A stretch of DNA of 64,000 bases from JAPPHA01 sp963662705 (GTDB lineage: Bacteria > Pseudomonadota > Alphaproteobacteria > Rhodobacterales > Rhodobacteraceae): positions 3,658,001 to 3,722,000 of the forward strand of contig OY759767.1 of the NCBI GenBank assembly GCA_963662705.2, written 5' to 3'. A model generated the notes under the pieces. It worked only from the letters and a program-made list of their open reading frames with translations. It did no database searches and was not told where the DNA came from. Of the stretch, positions 55,375 to 63,035 are shown in pieces. The position numbers were made by a program, and so were the translations under genes. Position 1 is the first letter of the stretch. Each line of letters begins with the position of its first letter.

Positions 55375-56334
55375 AAGCACCAGGCACCCCAGAAGGAGTT
55401 CGGTACGGTGCCTTCCGCGACGTCCGCCACGCTTAAGGCTGACCCAGCCATGCCCGTGGCAGCATCCCGCGTTTGCGCCGCCCTTCGGCTCGACAGCACC
55501 ACCCTTCAATCCGGATGGTATCCACGGTCGGCGACGGGCTCTGGGTCCCGCCATGACCTGCCACCTTCGCCACCTGAGCCCAGAGGCCCTCGCTCCGGAC
55601 GGATTATGTTGTCCCGCCCATCATCGCTTAATCGGCCTCATCCGCCAGTCAGGAGAACTCCGCACCATTTCCCGAATTCCGGTTATAGGCGCGGTCCTTG
55701 ACATTCGAGGGTCACAACATCCTGTCTGTCCTCCTCACCTTCCGATCTTTCACTGCTGAACTTTCCCGGATTGCCGCCGTCTCTACGCCGGGGGACCCGG
55801 TGCATGCTTACCTCGGTTCTTCCGCACCGGTGCTAGCCATCGGGTAGAGGGCTGACCCTTGGCATCCTCCAATATCCCCACAAGTCAGCTTCCATGTGGG
55901 GGCAAACTTTTCGTCGCATCGTCGATCGTTCACTTTCGCTACGGCCCTTCGGTTCGCTCGCCATCCTGACTGACCGGACCGGGTTGGAGCCTTGCTCCAG
56001 CCAAGCCCACGATGGCTTTCTACATCCCAGCTCGCAGGCACAGGGTCACCCCCGTACCCGTGGGACATGCTACGGCGCCAAACCAAGAATTGCGCCGGCG
56101 GGACTTCCACCCGCTAGTTCAACAGCCAGACTCGCTGCACGCCCTCCCGGTTGCTCGCCTCCCTGTCCGACCGGACCGGAGGGACAGCGTCCTTCCAGCC
56201 CACGGAGACTTTTACTTCCCTGCTTCCAGATGTCGGGTCGCCCCGGCATCCGTAGGGGTATGACTACGGCGCCAAACTGAGAATTGCGCCGGCGGGACTT
56301 CCACCCGCTAGTTCAGCAGCTAGTCTCGCTGCAC

Positions 56335-56843
56335 TACCACTTGCCGGCGATCTTCTTGACCACGGCTTTCACCGGCTTGCCCTCGGGATACGGGTTCCCG
56401 CCCTTCCGCCGGATGCGCAGGTGCCCGATCCTCGGAATGCTGATCATGTCGTCCCTGATGGTGACGGCTTCGGGAATGGTGAAGGACGGCGTCGACCCGT
56501 GGCGGGACTTGAAGCGTGGATGTCCTGCATCGCCCCTGAAGAACGCCTTCCACGCATCGGCCTGGTACTTGAGCACGTACCGGGTGATGCTGAAGGAGTA
56601 TTCCGAAAGCCACGGGATTTCGTTGCGGAGCACGGTGAACTCCTTGCCGAGCGAGAAGAACGAAACCGACGGAGGTTTCTCCCCGTTGGCCTTCGCATCC
56701 TCATAGGCGTCGTTGTGCTGCCCCGGTATCGTGTTCCAGACGAAGCGGCAGGCGCCCGCCTGTCCGGCCAGGCGCCGTGCGTTCGCCCTGGAGCCTGGCA
56801 GAAGCCGGTAGATGATGTTGCGGTATGTGGTAGTTTCGCTCAC
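56335..56843 (-). pseudogene. tnpB: tnpB copy 2, 5' exon
   Basis: The 509-nt upstream half, GTG start at 56843, ending in ...KIAGKW plus two bases of the Tyr codon. It holds the N-terminal YRLLPGSRANARRLAGQ and FRFKSRHGS-like parts (FKSRHGSTPSFTIPE). The reading frame is intact to the intron junction and then meets a stop inside the intron. See the 3' exon for the length arithmetic. Confidence 0.8.
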
Positions 56844-57051
56844 GCGGTCTGGTCTTCGGCACAAGGTTCGTCTGGTGCGGGAAAGGCTGGTTTCCCGTCA
56901 CGCGATCACGACACGATCTACCTGAATTGTCAAGGAATCATGATCATGAATCATCCAAGGTCACGATCAGGCGTTCCCGATCCCTGCAACAGGTGAAATC
57001 GGTCGTAATCTGGCGGCGGAACCGAACCGTCAACCCATCCAAATAAGCCCC

Positions 57052-57059
57052 CTTCGTTT
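57052..57059. repeat. 8-bp target duplication, right side of TnpB element copy 2
   Basis: CTTCGTTT, matching 51740-51747. Confidence 0.6.
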
Positions 57060-57368
57060 CCCGTGGACAGCTTGGAGATCGAAGGCAGGCATATTTGTGT
57101 TTCGCAGCAGATGTCGCTTTCGGCAAATGCCGGTGCAGTCCTGTCCCAGACTGTCGTTGACCTGAAACACACCAATTCGGGAACTGAAGTTGTCTTGTTG
57201 TGGGTGAGCTGAATTCGCGCCGCAAAACGGTCGGAAACCCTGAGCTTCGCGAGATTCGTGTGACTGTCGCCCCTGTGCCTTGCTGCGAAAATCCCGTAAA
57301 GGCAAGGCTGAGCGGCGAAACTGAGATTCAACGGCGTGAAACCAACCAGCAAGACGGGAGATTAGCCT
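57060..57368. other. Non-coding interval beyond TnpB element
   Basis: No gene, RNA or clear regulatory site identified. Confidence 0.4.
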
Positions 57369-57758
57369 GTGGCCGAGTCAACGATCAGTGAATGGCCCTG
57401 CGACGTGCGTGCGGAATTGGAGGCCGGACGGATCAGCCCCTGCGTGGGCACCAAACTGGTATCGGAGACCGACAGGGTACGGGTGTGGCATCTGTTGCTC
57501 GCACCGGGCGAAAGGATCGGGTTTCACCGCCATGTGCTGGACTATTTCTGGACGGCGACGTCCAGTGGCCGCACGCGCAGCCGCTACGCCGATGGCAGAG
57601 TGCATGAAAAGGAGATTCAGGCAGGCGAAACGTGTCATATCACTTTCGCTGCCGGAGAAGAGATGGTTCACGATCTGCAGAATATCGGCACCGACACGCT
57701 TTCCTTTGTCACCGTCGAATTCATGAACAGCGCAAACGCACCACGGCCTATCGACTGA
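57369..57758 (+). CDS. Small cupin-like protein
   Basis: 129-residue protein with a cupin-like strand pattern: VWHLLLAPGERIGFHRHVLDYFW (motif 1 with two His), TSSGRTRSRY and GETCHITFAAGEEMVHDLQN (motif 2). Metal-ligand residues are partly present. GTG start with GACGGGAG upstream. It resembles small ectoine- or cupin-type proteins, with no pathway in sight. A cargo gene between two elements, or an unrelated gene of the host. Confidence 0.65.
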   Translation: MAESTISEWPCDVRAELEAGRISPCVGTKLVSETDRVRVWHLLLAPGERIGFHRHVLDYFWTATSSGRTRSRYADGRVHEKEIQAGETCHITFAAGEEMVHDLQNIGTDTLSFVTVEFMNSANAPRPID

Positions 57759-58022
57759 ATGCCCCCTGAGTCAGTCCTTTTCGAGTCAAATAGACGACTT
57801 GGCCCGGTCTACGATGTCATGACGGACAGGCCGGACGAGGTGAATTCAGATCAACCGCAGCGCTGGCACCATCAATGCTTGCCCAAAGATGGGCAACTAT
57901 CCGCTTATCACCGACGAATCTTGGCTGGATTCCTGCGGACCTGCAGCCTGCATTGCGCCAGGCGCCTATTTGGTGGAACTGGCCGGGCTCGTTCCTCAGC
58001 GAGGCCGTTCCCGCTGCCCGAA
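57759..58022. other. Short gap before the second DruA element
   Basis: Nothing recognisable. Confidence 0.35.
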
Positions 58023-58032
58023 AGGCCTACCC

Positions 58033-60476
58033 CTACCATGTTATGAAAGATTGTGCTGGACGGCGCGGTTTCGATGGTGTAGGCCAGCGCCATTATGGCC
58101 CAGTCCCAGATCAGCCGCACGCTTGGCGGCCCTGCGGCGCGTGCGCGCATTGTCGCGATCCTGGCGCAGGAACATTTCGACAGCCGGCGAGCCCTGGGTC
58201 GCCGTGTCTGTGAGGAATTCTCTTTCGTCGACGCGATCGGTCGGCATCAGGTGTCAGGATGCCTGCATGCGCTTGCGACCCTTGCCGGGCGCGATCCCGA
58301 TATCATGCTGCCGGCTCCGAAGTCGGGGGGCGTCGACATCACTCCACGCCTGCTCGACGCTCCGGTGCCGGATCCGGTCGACGTTCCCACGGCCCTGTCC
58401 CGGGTTGAGGGTCTTGCGATTGTCGAGGTCGTCACGTCCGATGACCGGGCGCTGTGGAACACGCTGATCGCCCATGAGCATCCCCATGGCATGACCACCT
58501 TTGCCGGGCGCCAGCTCCGCTATCTGGTGGGCTCGGCCCATGGCTGGCTGGGGGCGGCGGGGTTCTCGGCTGCGGCGCTCAAGGTTGCGGCCCGCGACCG
58601 CTGGATCGCATGGACGCACAGCCAGCGGAGCGGCCAACTTGACCGGATCCTGTGTCTGAACCGTTTCCTGATCCGGCCTTCGGTCCGGTGTCCGCACCTG
58701 GCCAGTCACGTCCTGGGGCGCATCCTGCGGCGCCTGCCCCGGGACTTCGCGGCCCGCTACGGTTTCCGCCCGCTGCTGGTGGAGAGTTTCGCCGATGAGG
58801 GCTATGATGGCACCTGCCTGAGGGCGGCCAATTTCCTCTGCGTGGGCCGGACGGCGGGCCGTGGCCGGCAGGACCGCGAGAGGCGGCGCGCCAAGACGGT
58901 GAAGACGGTGTTCATGTTCCCGCTCGACCGGCGCTGGCGTCGGGAACTCGGGGTCCCGCATGTGGAGCTCCGGCCGGCTCTCGAGCCGGGGGAAGGCCTG
59001 TCGGCTTCGGACTGGGCGGAGAATGAATTCGGAGGGGCTCCCTTGGGTGATCGGCGACTGTCTGCGCGGCTTGTGAAGAGTGCCGGGCTTCTGGCGGCGT
59101 ATCCGGGCCACAAGATCAATGCCAGCCCGGACAGCGACAGCACGGCGATCAATGCCTTCTACCGGCTGGTCGAGAAGCCGGCGGAATCGGCGGTCACGGT
59201 AGAGAACATCCTGGCGCCGCACCGTGAGCGCACCGTCTGCCGCATCCGTGGCCAGCGCACGGTTCTGGCCATCCAGGACGGCACCGACCTGAACTTCGCC
59301 ACCCGGCCGGGCTGTGACGGTCTCGAGGTGATCGGACGGAACCAGACCAGCGCGAAGACCCTGGGCCTGCACCTGCACGCGACACTGGCGGTGAGTGACA
59401 CCGGCCTTCCTCTCGGCGTGCTGCGCCTGGGGTTCGACGCGGCGGTGAAGCGCACGCCGGAAGCCGAGAAGCGGAAGAAGAGCGAACGCTGGCTTGACGC
59501 CTTCGCCGACATCGGTGCTGCGGTGCGGGAGGTCGGGGGCAAGACGCGGGTGCTCAGCGTCTGTGACCGGGAGGCGGACTTCTACGAACTGTTCGATGCC
59601 CAGCGCAGGAACCCGCGTGTCGGATTGCTGGTCCGGGCGAAGCATGACCGTGTGCTGGGGAAGGCGCGTCCGAAGCTGTTCGAGACCTTGGGCGGGGGCG
59701 CGGCCGACGGCCGTATCGCGGTCGAGATTGCGGGACTGACGGCACGTCCCAAGTCCAGCAAGAAGAAGGCGCGCCCGATGCGCCGGAAGCGTCTGGCGCA
59801 GTGTGAACTGCGGTTCCGTCGCGTGGTCCTGCCGGCAACGATCCCCGGCGGTGAACCGGTCACGGTGTCGGGGGTGCACATCGTTGAGACCGACCCGCCG
59901 GAGGACGAGGCCCCGGTGCAGTGGTACCTGTTGAGCACGCTCAAGGTCGGCTCGGCCAAGGAAGCGGCGGAGATCGTGGGCTACTACCTCCAGAGGTGGC
60001 GGATCGAAGATTATTTTCGCGTCCTGAAATCCGGTTGCCGGGTGGAACACCTGCTGTTCCGCACCGCAGACCGGCTGCAACGGGCCATCGCCATCAATGC
60101 GGTGATCGCATGGCGCATCATGCTGATGACCCTGCTCGGACGCCAGGTGCCGGACTGTGATCCCGACCTGATGTTCACCGATGCGGAACTGAACTTCCTC
60201 GGTGACTATGCACGAAAACATGCCATGGCCACACCGCAGCGGCTCGGCGACGCGGTCGCCGTGGTGGCGCATCTCGGCGGATATCGCGACCGCAAGCATG
60301 ACCCGGACCCCGGCAACCAGATCATGTGGACCGGCTACAACCGCCTGACCAGCGCCGTGATCGGCCACGAAATCGGCAGTGAAACCGGTTATGAAACCGG
60401 CTTCGAGGCTGGCAAGAGACATGCCTTGCGGGAAAGCAGATGACCTGTGGTCATCCACCATTTATCATGACTCGGT
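58033..60476 (+). mobile_element. Candidate IS with DruA-Tn5/IS4 fusion transposase
   Basis: A 10-bp direct repeat AGGCCTACCC occurs at 58023-58032 and 60477-60486. Just inside are imperfect inverted ends: ACCATGTTATGAAAGAT near 58035 and ACCGAGTCATGATAAAT (reverse complement ending 60476), matching at 12 of 17 positions, but the left copy has two extra bases between repeat and match. So the ends are tentative. Length about 2.44 kb, one gene. Confidence 0.5.
58095..60443 (+). CDS. DruA-domain + Tn5/IS4-type transposase fusion
   Basis: A 782-residue fusion. The N-terminal about 300 residues are a complete DUF4338/DruA-like domain: VAILAQEHFDSRRALGRRVCEEF start, then AARDRWIAWTHSQRSGQLDRI, CLNRFLIRPSVRCPHLASHVLG, RPLLVESFADEGYDGTCLRAANF. 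The C-terminal part is Tn5-type: NEFGGAPLGDRRLSARLVK (Tn5 DNA-binding region), VLAIQDGTDLNFA (Asp), VLSVCDREADFYEL (Asp), YYLQRWRIEDYFRVLKSGC (Glu, YREK-like). Same N-terminal family as the ISAs1 fusion 3 kb away, but a different transposase fold subfamily. ATG 58095 chosen. Intact. Confidence 0.85.
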   Translation: MAQSQISRTLGGPAARARIVAILAQEHFDSRRALGRRVCEEFSFVDAIGRHQVSGCLHALATLAGRDPDIMLPAPKSGGVDITPRLLDAPVPDPVDVPTALSRVEGLAIVEVVTSDDRALWNTLIAHEHPHGMTTFAGRQLRYLVGSAHGWLGAAGFSAAALKVAARDRWIAWTHSQRSGQLDRILCLNRFLIRPSVRCPHLASHVLGRILRRLPRDFAARYGFRPLLVESFADEGYDGTCLRAANFLCVGRTAGRGRQDRERRRAKTVKTVFMFPLDRRWRRELGVPHVELRPALEPGEGLSASDWAENEFGGAPLGDRRLSARLVKSAGLLAAYPGHKINASPDSDSTAINAFYRLVEKPAESAVTVENILAPHRERTVCRIRGQRTVLAIQDGTDLNFATRPGCDGLEVIGRNQTSAKTLGLHLHATLAVSDTGLPLGVLRLGFDAAVKRTPEAEKRKKSERWLDAFADIGAAVREVGGKTRVLSVCDREADFYELFDAQRRNPRVGLLVRAKHDRVLGKARPKLFETLGGGAADGRIAVEIAGLTARPKSSKKKARPMRRKRLAQCELRFRRVVLPATIPGGEPVTVSGVHIVETDPPEDEAPVQWYLLSTLKVGSAKEAAEIVGYYLQRWRIEDYFRVLKSGCRVEHLLFRTADRLQRAIAINAVIAWRIMLMTLLGRQVPDCDPDLMFTDAELNFLGDYARKHAMATPQRLGDAVAVVAHLGGYRDRKHDPDPGNQIMWTGYNRLTSAVIGHEIGSETGYETGFEAGKRHALRESR

Positions 60477-60705
60477 AGGCCTACCCTGCTGCGCATGGCC
60501 CGAGAAAACACCCCAAACATCGAGTTATGAAGGTCAGGGAATCACCCAGAACGTCCTATCGACAAGAGTATCCCTGCTCTGCCAATTCCAGGTGCGCCAG
60601 CCAATTTCTGCCTCATTTGAAAAACTGACAAAATGCCTAGGGAATCGACAGTACAGCCTTCTGTTTTAGTTGCGTCCATTTGCCATGTTCCGCTAGATTT
60701 GCAGC

Positions 60706-61359
60706 ATGAAGCTTCAACCCGAGAGTTCCCTTGCCTCTCGCGGCAAATCGTCACGGGTTCCAGAGTCCGAACGTCAGGCGGTAATGCCGATTGGGGTGGT
60801 CATCAGGGTATCGCCCGGAGTTACCCGGTGGGCAAAGTGGAACCGTAAAGTGGTTGCCGTGTTGCCGGGTTCAGGGGACGCACACTGGAAAGAAATCCGT
60901 CGTGACGGCGACGTGGTGGAATATCACGCCGGAACCCTGCCGCTGGAAATCTATCGCTCGGATACGGAAGCCTACAAGCAGGGTCTGTCGGCCCGCACCC
61001 CGTCACTCTTTGTCGTCATGCGTCAAGACATTTCCGGGAGAAACGATGACTCTCCGGACCTTGACCTGATTCTCGTGACCGCGTCTCCGTTCGAGGCGCA
61101 GGATTACATGGACAGCGGTGAGGAAATCGTCGAGCCCGTCCCGATGCCGCCGGCCGTCATTGCCTGGATCCGGGACTTTTCCGAACTGCACCACAAGGAG
61201 GAGGTTTTCCACAAACGTCAGCGCGACAAGATACGTGTCGACCTTAAACAGAACGGTATCGGTGATTCCCGTATCTTCCAGACGGCCGATGTCTATCGTG
61301 CGCCCAGGAAGGTCTTGAGGAGAACCCTGTCTTCCAGAACTGGCGAGACGGTCCATTGA
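60706..61359 (+). CDS. DUF3305-type accessory protein
   Basis: 217-residue protein. Seen: MPIGVVIRVSPGVTRWAKWNRKVVAVLPG start, FVVMRQDISGRNDDSPDLDLILVTASPFEAQDY, PMPPAVIAWIRDF. These match DUF3305, a family specific to this type of formate-dehydrogenase locus. Function unknown; probably a maturation or assembly factor. An alternative start at ATG 60784 (MPIGVV) lies after an AGGCGG and begins the conserved part. It overlaps the next gene by four bases (TTGA). Confidence 0.78.
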   Translation: MKLQPESSLASRGKSSRVPESERQAVMPIGVVIRVSPGVTRWAKWNRKVVAVLPGSGDAHWKEIRRDGDVVEYHAGTLPLEIYRSDTEAYKQGLSARTPSLFVVMRQDISGRNDDSPDLDLILVTASPFEAQDYMDSGEEIVEPVPMPPAVIAWIRDFSELHHKEEVFHKRQRDKIRVDLKQNGIGDSRIFQTADVYRAPRKVLRRTLSSRTGETVH

Positions 61360-62015
61360 AGCACCAGGAGAGAACAGATTTCTGGACCCGCCGAAAGGCC
61401 GCGGTTGCCCTGGAAAACGCCCAAGAGACCGAGCAGGCTCGACAGACCGCCGTGGACATCGAACCGGAAACGGGGGATCAAGCCCTCGATGACCAGACCG
61501 AGGCTGAAGTTCTCCGACGACTCGACCTCCCTGACCCGGACGGCCTTGGACCTGGAGACGACTTTTCGGCTTTCATGAAATCGGCTGTTCCGATTTCCAT
61601 TCGCCGGCGGGCCCTGCGAAAGCTCTGGCTAAGTAACCCGGTCCTGGCCAACCTCGACGAACTGGTCGACTACGGCGAGGATTTCACAGACGCGGCAACC
61701 GTCGTGGACAACTTGCAGACTGCGTACCAGGTCGGCAAAGGCATGCTGCGTCATGTCATGGCAGATGACGAGGTGGAGGTGGAAGCCGACGCGGATTCCC
61801 AGGCGGAAGAAAATCCTGGAACCGAACCAGGGAGCAGTGTCACTGCCGATTCCCAAACTGATCTGCAAGTGGACGTGCCTGCGCCCGGGCACGGGGAACG
61901 GGCCGCAGGTCACGATAGCCCGGCCGGGCCAACGGAACCGGAAGCTGAGGATGTTCCGAATTTGCGCAATGTCCCTCCAGTTCCCCGGAGAATGAGATTC
62001 AGGATAACGGCATGA
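61356..62015 (+). CDS. DUF3306-type accessory protein
   Basis: 219-residue acidic protein. Seen: FWTRRKAAVALENAQ, then DLPDPDGLGPGDDFSAFMKSAVPISIRRRALRKLW and LDELVDYGEDFTDAATVVDN, matching DUF3306. The last 80 residues are disordered, Glu/Pro-rich. TTG start inside the DUF3305 stop. It overlaps the TorD gene by four bases. Always adjacent to DUF3305, probably works with it. Confidence 0.78.
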   Translation: MKHQERTDFWTRRKAAVALENAQETEQARQTAVDIEPETGDQALDDQTEAEVLRRLDLPDPDGLGPGDDFSAFMKSAVPISIRRRALRKLWLSNPVLANLDELVDYGEDFTDAATVVDNLQTAYQVGKGMLRHVMADDEVEVEADADSQAEENPGTEPGSSVTADSQTDLQVDVPAPGHGERAAGHDSPAGPTEPEAEDVPNLRNVPPVPRRMRFRITA

Positions 62016-62671
62016 CTGACGAAGTCCTGACAGAGGCGGAATTCGTTGACGGCAACGAGCAGGCCGACGGCAACGATGCGTTATTCGACATCGAGCCCGA
62101 AGACAGGATGCGTGCCGAACTCTACGATTTTCTCGCTGCGCTTCTTGTCCGGCCGCCGGATGCCAAGTTGCTGAAGAAGGTCGGTGCGCTGAAGGGCGAC
62201 CATACGGAACTCGGCAAGGCAATCAACGTTCTTGCCCGGATTGCCCGTTCGACCTCGGCTGCATCCGTTGAACGGGAATTTCACGCCCTCTTCATCGGCC
62301 TCGGCCGTGGAGAGCTCCTGCCGTACGCCAGCTATTACATGACGGGCTTCCTTAATGAAAAACCGCTGGCCACGTTGCGCCAGCAGCTGCCGGAGTTCAG
62401 GATTACACGGGCTCCGGACGTCTTCGAGCCCGAGGACCAGATCGCCAGTCTGTGCGAGGTGATGGCCGTCCTGATCACGGGGCGGTTTGGACAACCGGCC
62501 AGCCTTTCCCGCCAGGGCGAGTTTTTCAACCGGCACATCGGAACCTGGGCAGAACATTTCTTTTCGGATTTGGAGCGCGCGAAAAACGCGGTGTTCTTTG
62601 CTCCGGTCGGAACGACCGGTCGGCTGTTCATGAACATCGAACGCGAAGCGTTCCGAATGACCGCGGGGTAA
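62012..62671 (+). CDS. TorD/DmsD-family molybdoenzyme chaperone
   Basis: 219-residue all-helical chaperone. Seen: RAELYDFLAALLVRPPD, EREFHALFIGLGRGELLPYASYYMTGFL and DHIAS-like EDQIASLCEVMAVLI followed by FFNRHIGTWAEHFFSDLERA. These are the landmark helices of the TorD family. It binds the Tat signal of the catalytic subunit and keeps it in the cytosol until the molybdenum cofactor is in place. Neighbouring Tat-signal genes follow. Confidence 0.88.
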   Translation: MTDEVLTEAEFVDGNEQADGNDALFDIEPEDRMRAELYDFLAALLVRPPDAKLLKKVGALKGDHTELGKAINVLARIARSTSAASVEREFHALFIGLGRGELLPYASYYMTGFLNEKPLATLRQQLPEFRITRAPDVFEPEDQIASLCEVMAVLITGRFGQPASLSRQGEFFNRHIGTWAEHFFSDLERAKNAVFFAPVGTTGRLFMNIEREAFRMTAG

Positions 62672-62725
62672 CCCGCATCAACCGGTCGGCACTCGGTGCC
62701 GATCACAAACAGAAGGAGATCGGCC

Positions 62726-62917
62726 ATGAGTCAAGAAAACCAGGCGACTGAATCCAGCCGCCGGGATTTCCTGAAACTTGCGTCCGTGTCCGCTCCAGCG
62801 GCGGTAGCCGTTGCCGTGAGCGGCCAGGAGGCGGTGGCAGAAACCCCTGACCTGGCAGGCGAAGGCCTGCGCGACACGGCACACACCCGTGCCTACTTCG
62901 AAACCGCCCGGTTCTGA
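62726..62917 (+). CDS. Small Tat-exported subunit of the formate dehydrogenase locus
   Basis: 63-residue protein. Seen: twin-arginine signal SSRRDFLKLASVSAPAAVAVAVSG followed by an Ala-rich cleavage region and a mature part of only about 30 residues (TPDLAGEGLRDTAHTRAYFETARF). Small Tat-target proteins of this type accompany formate dehydrogenase genes. AAGGAG precedes ATG 62726. Probably an assembly partner or small subunit. Confidence 0.8.
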   Translation: MSQENQATESSRRDFLKLASVSAPAAVAVAVSGQEAVAETPDLAGEGLRDTAHTRAYFETARF

Positions 62918-62991
62918 CCGGACGGTTTCACACGGTTTCCGGCCCACCGGTTGCGAGACGCCCACCGGGTCGGGAATTACCAACCAACCAA

Positions 62992-63007
62992 GCAAGGCCG
63001 GCCTTGC
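62992..63007. promoter_or_regulatory. Perfect 16-bp palindrome before the catalytic subunit gene
   Basis: GCAAGGCCGGCCTTGC, perfectly self-complementary, 29 bp before the start of the catalytic subunit. Could be an intercistronic hairpin or a protein-binding site. Confidence 0.4.
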
Positions 63008-63035
63008 GGCCGGTTGAAGCAAGGAGACAAGGATA

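Larger units (their letters stand above)
55285..56140 (-). mobile_element. Inner ORF-less group II intron (inside the outer intron)
   Basis: Minus-strand start at 56140 with GTGCAGCGAG, end at 55285 with CTACCCGAC, 856 nt, no ORF. It interrupts the outer intron between GGGAGGGC and CGTAGCGAAAG: the inner copy itself contains the continuous form GAAGGGC-CGTAGCGAAAG at the same place, so the empty site is visible. It shares, with divergence, all parts of the outer intron, including domain V (55338-55374) and domain VI (55293-55332). Two near-identical-length introns nested at one homologous position make a twintron. Confidence 0.72.
52489..56334 (-). mobile_element. Outer ORF-less group II intron (twintron host)
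   Basis: On the minus strand it begins GTGCAGCGAG (family 5' end GUGYG) immediately after exon 1 (GGCAAGTGGTA) and ends CTACCCGAC (A-Y end) before exon 2 (CGTCACCG). A domain V candidate lies at 52542-52578 (AGCCGGA, GAAA loop region, TCCGG) and a domain VI candidate at 52497-52536 with the nine-pair stem GGACGCTGG / CCAGCGTCC. It has no reverse-transcriptase gene. Its length without the inner intron (856), the IS (2132) and the 10-bp duplicate is 848 nt. Intron identity is inferred from these landmarks, not from a fold. Confidence 0.7.
51748..57051 (-). mobile_element. TnpB element, copy 2 (with twintron and IS inside)
   Basis: The element on the minus strand starts at 57051 with GGGGCTTATTTGGATGGGTT and ends at 51748; the reverse complement of that end is GGGACTTATAACGATGGGTT. 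Over the first 30 bp the ends match at 23 positions, a clear terminal inverted repeat, and CTTCGTTT flanks both sides. The inner sequence is the same as copy 1 at 12270-13728 but split by 3846 bp inside tnpB. A TnpB element with TIRs and an 8-bp duplication differs from IS200/IS605, which have neither, so it was probably moved by a DDE transposase encoded elsewhere. Confidence 0.7.

Noticed and set aside
52487..55950. Repeated blocks around the IS first looked like a simple tandem duplication or a CRISPR-like array
   Set aside because: The repeated units are long (about 250-415 bp), unevenly spaced, and each repeat set maps to one intron copy with domain V/VI ends; the nested-intron reading explains all joints.
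58254..60461. Long reverse-strand ORF of 735 codons
   Set aside because: Antisense shadow of the DruA-Tn5 fusion, Arg/Gln/His rich, without motif.
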